7,597 bases of DNA, from positions 1 to 7,597 of the forward strand of contig CAMLNJ010000129.1 in NCBI GenBank assembly GCA_946481225.1, written 5' to 3'. Shown here piece by piece: positions 1-5,367 of the stretch. The stretch is from an uncultured Verrucomicrobiota bacterium (GTDB lineage Bacteria > Verrucomicrobiota > Verrucomicrobiae > Opitutales > Opitutaceae). How positions within the stretch are numbered: position 1 is the first letter of the stretch; each line of letters begins with the position of its first letter. The translations under genes and the position numbers were made by a program. Below the pieces are notes generated by a model. It saw only the letters and a list, made by a program, of their open reading frames with translations. It was not told where the DNA came from and did no database searches.

Positions 1-1
1 G

Positions 2-205
2 GCCGCGCCGCAATGGCTGAGAATCACGCGAACGGGCAACACGTTCCGCGCCTACCACTCCGCCAACGGCGCGAGCTGGACGCAGATCGGCTCCAACGCG
101 ACGCTCACGATGTCCTCCGCGCTCACGATCGGCATCGCAGTCAGCAGCCGCGCCGACGGCACGCTGTGCAGCGGCGTCTTCGATAACGTCACGGTCACGC
201 CGTAA
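2..205 (+). CDS. C-terminal fragment of a secreted protein with a LamG/DUF1349-like beta-sandwich domain
   Basis: The gene enters from the left edge, so only its last 67 codons are present, ending in TAA at 203-205. The readable tail contains QWLRITRTGN, then FRAYHSANGASWTQIGS, then a T/S-rich strand, IGIAVSSRADGTL and finally GVFDNVTVTP. This order (W-L-R-x-T-R-x-G-N, a Y/S-D/N-G-W strand, 'iGiAvsS', 'FDNV.V') is the usual C-terminal half of concanavalin-like jelly-roll domains in large secreted or cell-surface proteins of Verrucomicrobia and Planctomycetes, where they are thought to act as carbohydrate-binding or structural modules. It ends directly after the domain, with no PEP-CTERM or LPXTG sorting tail. 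A terminator follows 24 bases downstream. The function of the whole protein cannot be known because the N-terminal part lies outside the window. Confidence 0.8.
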   Translation, partial: AAPQWLRITRTGNTFRAYHSANGASWTQIGSNATLTMSSALTIGIAVSSRADGTLCSGVFDNVTVTP

Positions 206-228
206 GGCCTCGGCTTCCGGACGGTAAC

Positions 229-264
229 AACCCGGCGGCTTGCTCCTCGCGGGCCGCCGGGTTT
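229..264 (+). terminator. Rho-independent-type terminator after the beta-sandwich gene
   Basis: An 11-bp perfect stem is formed by AACCCGGCGGC (229-239) and GCCGCCGGGTT (253-263) around a 13-base loop. A TTT that continues into TTTCTGCTTT follows immediately. It sits between the stop codon at 205 and the next start at 284. The T tract is short but the stem is very GC-rich, so a role as transcription terminator for the upstream gene is likely. It also separates that gene from the following one. Confidence 0.75.
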
Positions 265-283
265 CTGCTTTGGTCGTCTTCCG

Positions 284-1294
284 ATGCCCCGTCCCCGATA
301 CAAGCGTCCGCGCCACGCCCTTGTCGGCGGGGCCGCCTCGGCCCTGTTGCTCGCCCTCGCAGGCGTGGATTCCGGGTGTTCCCGCCCTCCGGCGAAAGAG
401 ACGCCCGCGCCGCGCCCGGTAGTGGCGGCGCCCGCTCGCTCGCTTCCCGTCGAAGCGGTCTCGCGGGCGCCGGCGCCGACCATGGACGACTGGCGCGAGG
501 AACTCGCCGCGATCACGGGCGAGCCCGACGAGGCACGCCGCGAAGAGGCCTGGGCGCGGATGGCGGAAACACTGGTGAAATCCGGTCCGGCCGAGGCGCT
601 GGGATTTTGTCTGCGCGAGGACGCCTCCGACGCCGAGCGCGACTTCGGCTCCCGCCTCTTGCGTCGCTGGGTCGGAGACGACGCGCCCGCCGCCGCACGC
701 TGGGCGGCCGAGGCTCCCGAGGGGCCGGCACGCCGGCTCGCGGCCGGCGTCGTCGCCACTTGCTGGGCGGAGACCGATCTCCCCGCCGCGATCGCCTGGG
801 CGGGCCGCTTGCCGGAAGGGGAGGGCAGGCAGGCGGCCATCCTTGGCGTCGCCTACGAGGCGGCGCGCAGCGAGCCGGTCGATGCGCTGGCCTTGGCCTT
901 GGAGCTGCCGGAGGACCGGCTGCGCGACGATTTGCTGGCCCACGCCGTCGCCCAGTGCGCCGGGCTCGCGCCCGCCTCGGCCGCCGCCATGGTGGCGGAG
1001 TTCCCCGACGAGTTGTTGAGGTCTCGTCTGCTCGGGGCGATCGCCGCCGCCTGGGCGGACGCCGATCCGGCGGCGGCTGCGCGGGTGGCGCTCACGATCC
1101 AGACCGAGCGCGAACGGGACAACGCCGTTGTTTCCGTCGTGCAGCGCTGGGCGCAAAAAGATCCGACCGCCGCCGCGGCCTGGGTCGCGGCCTTTCCCGA
1201 GGGGCCGCTGCGCGAAACCGCGTTCGAAAACTTGCGGAAACTCGGGCCGGAAAAAGTTCCGCTTCCGGGCCCGCGACGCGAGGCGCCGCACTGA
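284..1294 (+). CDS. Exported (possibly lipoprotein) protein of tandem ~32-residue helical repeats
   Basis: The 336-residue product starts with a basic n-region (MPRPRYKRPRH), a hydrophobic stretch at about 12-28 and a cysteine at 32 (VDSGC). It therefore looks exported. The cysteine suggests a lipoprotein, although Asp at -3 is a poor lipobox residue. A Pro/Ala linker (about 33-65) precedes a helical region. From about residue 132 there are six tandem units of 30-33 residues: a D/P-x-A-A-A-A-W/V helix, then F/L-P-E-G/D, then an arginine-containing second helix (R-L-A...A). Examples begin near 132, 165, 198, 230, 261 and 293. Such alpha-alpha solenoids (HEAT- or Sel1-like in appearance) are common in exported verrucomicrobial proteins and generally mediate protein contacts; no catalytic motif is visible. 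The ATG at 284 is chosen because it provides the signal sequence; no strong Shine-Dalgarno is seen. Flanked by hairpins on both sides, it is probably monocistronic. Confidence 0.75.
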   Translation: MPRPRYKRPRHALVGGAASALLLALAGVDSGCSRPPAKETPAPRPVVAAPARSLPVEAVSRAPAPTMDDWREELAAITGEPDEARREEAWARMAETLVKSGPAEALGFCLREDASDAERDFGSRLLRRWVGDDAPAAARWAAEAPEGPARRLAAGVVATCWAETDLPAAIAWAGRLPEGEGRQAAILGVAYEAARSEPVDALALALELPEDRLRDDLLAHAVAQCAGLAPASAAAMVAEFPDELLRSRLLGAIAAAWADADPAAAARVALTIQTERERDNAVVSVVQRWAQKDPTAAAAWVAAFPEGPLRETAFENLRKLGPEKVPLPGPRREAPH

Positions 1295-1346
1295 AATCAT
1301 TTTCGCCTACAACGTATAAAGGGAGGCCCTAAAAACGCCGCTCTGA

Positions 1347-1395
1347 TGTAGGCCCGCCCGCCGGTCGGGCCGCCAGACCAGCGGTCTGGCCTACA
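1347..1395. repeat. Compound intergenic inverted repeat with two nested hairpins
   Basis: The outer arms TGTAGGCC (1347-1354) and GGCCTACA (1388-1395) are perfect inverted copies. Between them lie two further hairpins: GGCCCG (1351-1356) with CGGGCC (1366-1371), and an 8-bp stem GCCAGACC (1372-1379) with GGTCTGGC (1383-1390) around loop AGC. The outer TGTA/TACA pair plus the two hairpins can fold as a three-way junction. The 'TGTAGGCC...GGTCTGGCCTACA' style resembles dispersed intergenic repeats I recall from verrucomicrobial genomes. It lies about 50 bases after the stop of the 284-1294 gene, so it could also help terminate or stabilise that transcript. Confidence 0.7.
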
Positions 1396-1428
1396 GTCGG
1401 GCTGCTTTCCCCACGGTCTGGCCTGCAG
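1382..1428 (+). repeat. Short direct repeat, CGGTCTGGCCTRCAG, two copies
   Basis: The right arm of the compound inverted repeat (1382-1396) recurs 32 bases downstream at 1414-1428 with one mismatch (A/G at the twelfth base). The second copy lacks its own complete left arm, so it looks like a decayed or partial duplicate of the repeat unit. The palindrome GATCGCGATC (1428-1437) follows immediately. No coding role is apparent. Confidence 0.55.
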
Positions 1429-1557
1429 ATCGCGATCATCGGATCTTGTTACGACGCAATGCGAGACGGGTATGAGGTCGAGCCCCGGGAGCGTTCGCGC
1501 CGGCGGGGAAGAGCTGGACGCGGTTGAAGTCGCGGTCTCTTCGACCATGTTTCGACG

Positions 1558-2313
1558 ATGCCGCGTATCCTGTTCCTGCTACTCGGATGGCTGGCCATGG
1601 CGGCCGCGCCGCTCCGAGCGGACGAAGTCGACGCATTGCTGGAGCAAGCCGTCGCGGCCGAGACGCGGCTCGAAACCGGGCGCGCGCTGGAACTCTACCT
1701 GGAGGCGGACCGGCTTCGTCCCGATGACGCGCGGATACTCCAGAAGATCGCGCAACAACTCTCCGACCTGACGCTCCTGATCGGCGACGACGCCCAGATA
1801 CGCGCGCAGACGCGTCGGGCCTTGGACTACGCACGGCGGGCGGTGGAGCTCGAGCCCGACAACGCGTTGAACGTGCTCTCGCTCGCGGTCTGCTACGGCA
1901 AGATGGGGGTTTATAGCGAGACGCGGGCGAAGGTCCGCTATTCGCGGCTCGTGAAGCAGGAGGCGGAGCGCGCGATCGCGCTCGATCCGAACCTGGACTG
2001 GGCGCACCACGTCCTCGGGCGCTGGCATCGAGAGGTGGCGGGGCTCGGGCCGGCGACGCGGTTCTTCGTGCGCATGATCTACGGCGGCCTTCCCGGAGCC
2101 TCGGGCCAGGCTGCGATCCGGCATCTGGAGAAGGCCGTGGCGCTGGCGCCGTGGCGCGTGCCGCACCACCTCGAGCTGGGTTTCGCCTATCTCGCGGCGG
2201 GGAGGAAGGAAGATGCGCGCCGGAGCTTCGCGCGGGGCTTTGAGCTGCCCTCGACGGAGCGTTACGACGAGCCGGCGAAGGACCGGGCTCAAACCGTCTG
2301 GAAAAAACTCTGA
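1558..2313 (+). CDS. Exported tetratricopeptide repeat protein (RMDN-like TPR arrangement)
   Basis: The product has 251 residues. Residues 1-21 form a classic signal peptide (MPRILFLLLGWLAMAAAPLRA) with probable cleavage before DE, so the mature protein should be periplasmic or outer-membrane associated. The rest is helical, with TPR-like units: about 25-56 (A..L...GRALELYLEADRLRPDD), 85-118 (ALDYARRAVELEPDNALNVLSLAVCYGKMG), 130-160 (VKQEAERAIALDPNLDWAHHVLGRWH) and 183-229 (AIRHLEKAVALAPWRVPHHLELGFAYLAAGR). The R-x-x-x-V-K-x-E-A-E-R-A-I-x-L-D-P-x-x-D-x-A-H-H-x-L-G-R-W pattern resembles the 'regulator of microtubule dynamics'-like TPR family found in many bacteria, which has no established bacterial enzymatic role. 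The protein ends 26 bases before the next start, suggesting a two-gene unit. The ATG is chosen because it gives the complete signal peptide; no strong ribosome-binding site is seen. Confidence 0.8.
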   Translation: MPRILFLLLGWLAMAAAPLRADEVDALLEQAVAAETRLETGRALELYLEADRLRPDDARILQKIAQQLSDLTLLIGDDAQIRAQTRRALDYARRAVELEPDNALNVLSLAVCYGKMGVYSETRAKVRYSRLVKQEAERAIALDPNLDWAHHVLGRWHREVAGLGPATRFFVRMIYGGLPGASGQAAIRHLEKAVALAPWRVPHHLELGFAYLAAGRKEDARRSFARGFELPSTERYDEPAKDRAQTVWKKL

Positions 2314-2339
2314 TCGTCGCCGCGTGCGCGGGGGCCACT

Positions 2340-2777
2340 ATGCGCAGGATGTCTCACGCCGCGCTTCCGAGTCTTCCCCCTCCGATTCTGCGCCCCTACG
2401 CGCTGCCCGCGATCAACGCGCCGGTGCCGCTCGCCGAGATCGCGGCGATCTGCGCGCACTACGAGCTCCCGGCGTTGGCGGCGCGCATCGCGCTGGATCC
2501 GCCGGTGAAGCCCTTTGTGAGCGACGGATGCACGGGCTGGGTCAACGAGTGGCAGGGCGTGAGCATCTATCCCGCATGTTTCCTGCACGACCTGAAATAC
2601 TGGGCGGGGTATCCGGGCGAGGAGGTGGAGCGGCTCGCGGCGGACGCGGAGCTGATGGTCGACGTGGCGCGGCTGCTTCGCGGCACGCGCATGGCGGAGG
2701 TGATGTTCAACGGGGTGCGGATCGGCGGGCGCGAGGGGTTTCGCGCGTCGTTCTCCTGGGGTTTCGGGCGGAGGTGA
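2340..2777 (+). CDS. Small protein with a phospholipase A2-like Cys/His-Asp core
   Basis: The product has 145 residues and no clear signal peptide or membrane segment. Its centre reads SDGCTGW (61-67), then a short variable stretch, then PACFLHDLKYWAG (78-90), then ERLAADAELMVDV (97-109). The order DGC-x(n)-C-x-x-HD-x-x-Y/W-x-G-x(n)-R/L-x-AD-x-x-L is how I remember bacterial proteins related to the phospholipase A2 fold: the HD pair carries the catalytic histidine and a metal-ligand aspartate, and a distant Asp supports the histidine. Candidate residues are H83, D84, D102 and the cysteines 64 and 80. Lipid hydrolysis is inferred only; no canonical Ca-binding YGC-G-G loop is visible. The gene starts 26 bases after the TPR gene and is probably cotranscribed. 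ATG at 2340 is preceded by a G-rich stretch; ATG at 2349 is an alternative start. Confidence 0.7.
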   Translation: MRRMSHAALPSLPPPILRPYALPAINAPVPLAEIAAICAHYELPALAARIALDPPVKPFVSDGCTGWVNEWQGVSIYPACFLHDLKYWAGYPGEEVERLAADAELMVDVARLLRGTRMAEVMFNGVRIGGREGFRASFSWGFGRR

Positions 2778-2782
2778 GGTTG

Positions 2783-2802
2783 CATGGGGCGTCCCGCCCA
2801 TG
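2783..2802. repeat. Intergenic hairpin A (CATGGG...CCCATG)
   Basis: CATGGG (2783-2788) pairs with CCCATG (2797-2802). The stem extends by CG/CG past one bulged G around a TCC loop. It is the first of three consecutive hairpins and begins only six bases after the stop codon of the phospholipase-like gene. It may double as a terminator or RNA stabiliser, but no T tract follows. Confidence 0.55.
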
Positions 2803-2810
2803 TTCCTGAA

Positions 2811-2835
2811 GCGGACAGGCGGGCCGCCTGTCCGC
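2811..2835. repeat. Intergenic palindrome B, 12-bp perfect arms
   Basis: GCGGACAGGCGG (2811-2822) and CCGCCTGTCCGC (2824-2835) are exact inverse complements around a single central G. This palindrome spuriously translates as 'RTGGPPVR'. I recognise that as a recurrent pseudo-peptide in verrucomicrobial and planctomycete annotations, so it looks like a dispersed REP-like element rather than a local operator. Confidence 0.75.
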
Positions 2836-2854
2836 CACGGGCAAGATGCCCGTG
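2836..2854. repeat. Intergenic hairpin C, 8-bp perfect stem
   Basis: CACGGGCA (2836-2843) and TGCCCGTG (2847-2854) form a perfect stem around loop AGA, directly abutting palindrome B. In translation it yields 'HGQDARA', continuing the pseudo-peptide of palindrome B, which supports B and C being parts of one repeat unit. It ends 55 bases before the MarC-family start. Confidence 0.75.
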
Positions 2855-2909
2855 CCGCGTCGGCGGCGAGGCGCCTTGCGGGCCTTGGCGCGCGGGATAG
2901 AATGTGGGC

Positions 2910-3494
2910 ATGGCCGATCTGCTTCCGCGTTTCTTGCAGGCCTTCATCCCGCTCTTCGTGGCGCTGGACCCGATCGGGATGGCGGCGGTTTTTCTTTGGC
3001 TGAGCGCGGGCGTGGCGGAGACGCGGAAGCGGCGGATCGCGCGGCAGGCGGTGGCGACCGGCGGCGTGGTGGCGCTGGCGTTTTTGTTTCTCGGCCAGGG
3101 CATTTTCGCGGCGGTGGGCATCACGGTGGGCGACTTCCAGATCGCGGGCGGCTTGATCCTGTTCATTCTCGCGGCGCGCGATCTTTTGCAGCCCTTCGCC
3201 GCGGCGCCTGCGGAGTTGCCGGAGGATTTCGGCGTGGTGCCGCTTGGCATGCCGCTGATCGCCGGGCCGGCGGCGATCGCGACGCTGCTGTTGCTCGCTC
3301 AAACGGTCGGGCTGGGGGTGACGCTGGCGGCCTTGGCGGTGAATCTCGGGCTGTTGACGCTGTCGTTTTCGCAGGCCGACCGGCTGGTGCGGTTGATCGG
3401 CGCGACCGGGCTGCGCGCGATCTCGAAGATCGTGTCGTTGTTGTTGGCGGCGATCGCGATCAGTCTGATCCGGCGCGGTTGGGCGGCGGGTTGA
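2910..3494 (+). CDS. MarC-family (UPF0056) integral membrane protein
   Basis: Starting at the ATG at 2910 the product has 194 residues, the usual size of the MarC/NAAT family of inner-membrane proteins with about six transmembrane helices. Family hallmarks are visible: the N-terminal helix with ALDPIGMAAVFL (18-29), the cytoplasmic loop with basic residues RKRRIARQAV (39-48), the segment FQIAGGLILF (76-85), the re-entrant-looking PLGMPLIAGPAAIATLLLLA (111-130), and two C-terminal hydrophobic segments at about 133-153 and 170-187. MarC proteins were once linked to multiple antibiotic resistance, but that link has been withdrawn; some relatives are proposed amino-acid exporters, so the substrate here is unknown. 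An in-frame GTG at 2904 has a GGGA about seven bases upstream. I prefer the ATG because family members typically begin with M-x-x-L-L-x-F-x-x-x-F-I-P-L-F. The gene lies after the hairpin cluster and is probably transcribed alone. Confidence 0.9.
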   Translation: MADLLPRFLQAFIPLFVALDPIGMAAVFLWLSAGVAETRKRRIARQAVATGGVVALAFLFLGQGIFAAVGITVGDFQIAGGLILFILAARDLLQPFAAAPAELPEDFGVVPLGMPLIAGPAAIATLLLLAQTVGLGVTLAALAVNLGLLTLSFSQADRLVRLIGATGLRAISKIVSLLLAAIAISLIRRGWAAG

Positions 3495-3530
3495 CCGCCC
3501 TCGCCGGCCGGCGCGGAGGACGCCGGCGAA

Positions 3531-4331
3531 TCAGACCCGCAGGACGCGGAGGCCGAGATCGGGGTCCAGGAGGCCGACCGCGGTCTGCGCGGCATCGAGG
3601 CACCAGGAGCGGTCCTTGCGGCGCGGCTCGCGGCCGCGGGTGTGGCCGACGATCTGCGGCAGCGGCAGGTCGTCGACGAATTCCTGGTCCCAATCGAGCC
3701 AGAGCACGCCGCCGACGGGCGCGCTGCGGCCGCCGCGCGCCGGGCCGACGGCGAAGAGCGGGCCTTCCTCGCCGCGTGCGAGCCAGGACGCCCACGCGGC
3801 GTTCGCCTCGCGGATGAAATTTTCCGACTGCGTCTCCGGGCGGGGAGACACGGCCCAGGGCCAGAGGCGGCGGGAGACGCCCGCGTGGCTGAGGAGGTAG
3901 CCATGGGCGACGGCGGCGAGGCCCCAGGTGCGAAGAAAGGCCGCGGGCCAGGCGCCGAGCAGGCGGGCGTAGGTAGCGGCGGTGGGCACGGCCGCGTCGA
4001 GCTGGCGGATTTTCTCCTCTTCGCCGGCGAGAAGAAGGCGGGCGCGGACATGCGCCATGCGGAGCGCCTCGACGTCGTGGTTGCCCGCGAGAAAAACGCA
4101 GCCGTGCGGGTGGGTTTCGGCGAGTTCGGGCAGGCGTTCGGCGACGGCGCGCAAGGCGGCCTCGCCCTTCCACTGCGGGTTGATGGCGTCGGCATGGTCG
4201 CCGAGAAAACACAGCGTGGCTCCTTCGCGCGCGGCCAAGGCGACGGCGCGGTCGAGGAAACCGAGGTCTTGATGGACGTCGGGAACAACGAGGACCGGGC
4301 GGTCGGGACTAAATTCAAAAAAAGGAATCAC
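3531..4331 (-). CDS. Calcineurin/PPP-like metallophosphoesterase
   Basis: The 266-residue product carries the ordered metal-binding motifs of the metallophosphoesterase superfamily: PDVHQD (17-22; D18, H20), FLGDHAD (42-48; D45), AGNHDVEAL (82-90; N84, H85), LLSHAG (146-151; H149) and VGHT (228-231; H230). A late CLDAA (244-248) matches the 'C-x-D-x-G/A' of PPP-type serine/threonine phosphatases. Metal-dependent hydrolysis of a phosphoester is expected; the substrate (protein or small nucleotide such as Ap4A) cannot be told. The second motif is GDHAD rather than the PPP-typical GDxVDRG, so it is a divergent member. No signal peptide is seen, so it is probably cytoplasmic. Translation begins at GTG (4329-4331) with AAGG (minus strand, 4340-4343) eight bases upstream. 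Its 3' end is 36 bases from the MarC-family stop, so those two genes converge. It is divergent from the 4596 gene. Confidence 0.88.
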   Translation of the reverse strand: MIPFFEFSPDRPVLVVPDVHQDLGFLDRAVALAAREGATLCFLGDHADAINPQWKGEAALRAVAERLPELAETHPHGCVFLAGNHDVEALRMAHVRARLLLAGEEEKIRQLDAAVPTAATYARLLGAWPAAFLRTWGLAAVAHGYLLSHAGVSRRLWPWAVSPRPETQSENFIREANAAWASWLARGEEGPLFAVGPARGGRSAPVGGVLWLDWDQEFVDDLPLPQIVGHTRGREPRRKDRSWCLDAAQTAVGLLDPDLGLRVLRV

Positions 4332-4595
4332 GAAACAGACCTTCGGGCATGGGCGCCCCGGCTAGGGGTTCAACCTCAAAGGAGGGGGACACAAACGGAA
4401 TCGGTCCGCGGGCGCCTTCCGGCTCGCCGCCACGGGCGGCGGGAGGCTAGCCAGCCCCGCTTCCCCGGGAGCCGCGAGACGAGGGCGAGGCCGGGTCGTC
4501 GGCCGCGTCTTTGCGAAGCGCGGCGAACGGAATGGGAAGAGGCGCGGCTCGGGGCTTGGCGCGGACGGGATTTGGGGCACGCTGCGCCGCGCTCG
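4332..4595. other. Divergent intergenic region with GC-rich hairpin
   Basis: This 264-base stretch lies between the divergently transcribed phosphoesterase and the 4596 gene, so it should hold both promoters. I could not identify convincing -35/-10 elements. It contains a perfect GCCGCC-ACG-GGCGGC hairpin (4426-4440). ORFs through it in several frames are open only because of high GC and end in low-complexity Arg/Pro peptides. No gene is called here. Confidence 0.5.
4340..4343 (-). promoter_or_regulatory. Ribosome-binding site supporting the GTG start of the phosphoesterase
   Basis: On the minus strand the leader reads AAGG, eight bases, then GTG. This is one of the few recognisable Shine-Dalgarno-like sites in the window. 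It supports GTG at 4331 as the initiation codon, in agreement with the first beta-strand (PVLVVPDVH) lying close to the N-terminus. Confidence 0.5.
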
Positions 4596-5297
4596 ATGGA
4601 TTCGACTTTTTCCAAGATCTCGCAGGTGCGGCTCGACGGGACGACCGGCGGCGCGGTGAAGACCTTGCGCGGCTTCGACAAGTCGCGCCACAGCGTGCCC
4701 GACGCGGTGAACGCGGCGACGAGCGGGTTTCTCGCGCGGCTCTGCGCGGCGGAGCTGACGGAGGAGGCGGAGGGGATGTTTCAGCGCGCGCGGGCGGCCA
4801 TGGCCTACAAGCGCAAGGACCTCTCGCTCGATGTGGGGGCGGGCCAGGCGACCCTGACCGCGCGGGATTTTTGCTGGGAGCTCGCCTACGTGCTCGAGCC
4901 GGCCGATCCGGCGCGCTACGCGGCGACGCGGACCTTGCATAGCCTGCGCTCGGGCGAGCTCGTGCGTTTGCCGGAGTTCGACACGTTGTTTTCGGGGCAG
5001 TTCGACGCGGTGGTCTTCGATCTCGCCCGCGGCGTGCGCGTGGAGGCGGTGATCGACGCGGTCGAGGCGCTGGAGGGCGAGGCGGAGGAGGTTTTGCGGG
5101 TGGATTATCCCTCGGATTGCAGCCGTTGCACGCTCAGCGCGCCGGGCGTGACGGCGCGGGTGGAGTGCGACGGGGCGACGCTGGCGATGCGCTTCGCGCG
5201 GGCGGGCTCGCCGGCGGAGTGTCTCGCGGAGTTCGCGGCGTTGCGGGAGGCGTTTCGGTTGAGCAAGGACCGGACGCTCGCGGGGCTGATCAGCTAG
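4596..5297 (+). CDS. Conserved-looking hypothetical protein, 233 residues, function unknown
   Basis: I do not recognise this family. From ATG at 4596 the product begins MDSTFSKISQVRLDGTTGGAVKTLRGFDKS and has a mixed, well-balanced composition quite unlike the Arg/Gly-rich translation upstream of it in the same frame. The upstream part of that frame lies antisense to the phosphoesterase and is spurious. Visible traits: no signal peptide or membrane helix; an amphipathic region at about 44-75 (LARLCAAELTEEAEGMFQRARAAMAYKRKDL); a stretch DFCWELAYVLEPADPARYAATRTLHSL (91-117); an acidic helix VEAVIDAVEALEGEAEEVL (149-167); then a probable beta-rich part with DCSRCTL (174-180; two cysteines three apart) and VECDGATLAMRF (189-200). 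The paired cysteines could bind metal or form a disulfide, but this is speculation. It is probably cytoplasmic and monocistronic, ending in a palindromic structure shared with the convergent gene. An in-frame TTG at 4572 is a less likely start. Confidence 0.7.
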   Translation: MDSTFSKISQVRLDGTTGGAVKTLRGFDKSRHSVPDAVNAATSGFLARLCAAELTEEAEGMFQRARAAMAYKRKDLSLDVGAGQATLTARDFCWELAYVLEPADPARYAATRTLHSLRSGELVRLPEFDTLFSGQFDAVVFDLARGVRVEAVIDAVEALEGEAEEVLRVDYPSDCSRCTLSAPGVTARVECDGATLAMRFARAGSPAECLAEFAALREAFRLSKDRTLAGLIS

Positions 5298-5313
5298 CTA
5301 AGATACCACCTGA

Positions 5314-5367
5314 AGCTTTCGGACTTTTGGTGGACGGGCGGGTCCCTCCGCCCGTGGATTGAAAGCT
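5314..5367. repeat. Outer inverted arms flanking the convergent-gene hairpin
   Basis: AGCTTTC (5314-5320) and GAAAGCT (5361-5367) are exact inverse complements. They bracket the ACGGGCGG/CCGCCCGT hairpin at unequal distances (13 and 5 bases). A CCACC (5307-5311 region) and GGTGG (5329-5333 region) pair offers an alternative local stem. The arrangement suggests a larger repeat unit or an alternative-fold RNA at the shared 3' end of both genes. Confidence 0.4.
5334..5355. terminator. Palindromic hairpin between convergent genes, probable bidirectional terminator or REP-like repeat
   Basis: ACGGGCGG (5334-5341) and CCGCCCGT (5348-5355) form an 8-bp perfect stem with loop GTCCCT. The element lies between the stops of the 4596-5297 gene (+) and the TPR gene ending at 5408 (-). 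On the minus strand the stem is followed by CCACCAAAAG, so there is no T run; on the plus strand none follows either. A Rho-independent mechanism is therefore not certain, but position and structure fit transcript-end formation. The GGACGGGCGGGTCCCTCCGCCCG pattern also resembles dispersed intergenic repeats seen in verrucomicrobial genomes. Confidence 0.55.

Larger units (their letters stand above)
1295..1557. other. Intergenic region with repeats, no convincing gene
   Basis: This 263-base gap separates the helical-repeat protein from the TPR protein. Its left half holds the compound inverted repeat and its partial direct copy. Its right half (about 1440-1557) should contain the promoter and leader for the 1558 gene, but I cannot identify a confident -35/-10 pair or a strong ribosome-binding site. 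ORFs crossing it on either strand show no protein features and translate the palindromes, so I regard them as spurious. Confidence 0.6.

Noticed and set aside
52..840. Minus-strand open frame of 262 codons
   Set aside because: Ser/Arg/Ala low complexity, crosses the terminator hairpin, and is antisense to two genes with recognisable features.
1311..1320. AACGTATAAA resembling a -10 box
   Set aside because: It lies 240 bases before the next start, directly before a repeat, with no matching -35 element visible.
1382..1428. Possible CRISPR-like spacing (15-base copies 32 bases apart)
   Set aside because: Only two copies, one imperfect, with the first being part of a larger palindrome; no array or cas genes are present.
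2289..3302. Minus-strand open frame of 337 codons
   Set aside because: It is antisense to the PLA2-like and MarC-family genes, translates the intergenic palindromes, and is His/Arg-rich with no domain.
3642..4595. Plus-strand open frame leading into the 4596 gene (apparent 551-residue protein)
   Set aside because: It lies antisense to the phosphoesterase, is Arg/Gly/Ala-rich, and has no motif; the minus-strand gene has clear catalytic motifs.
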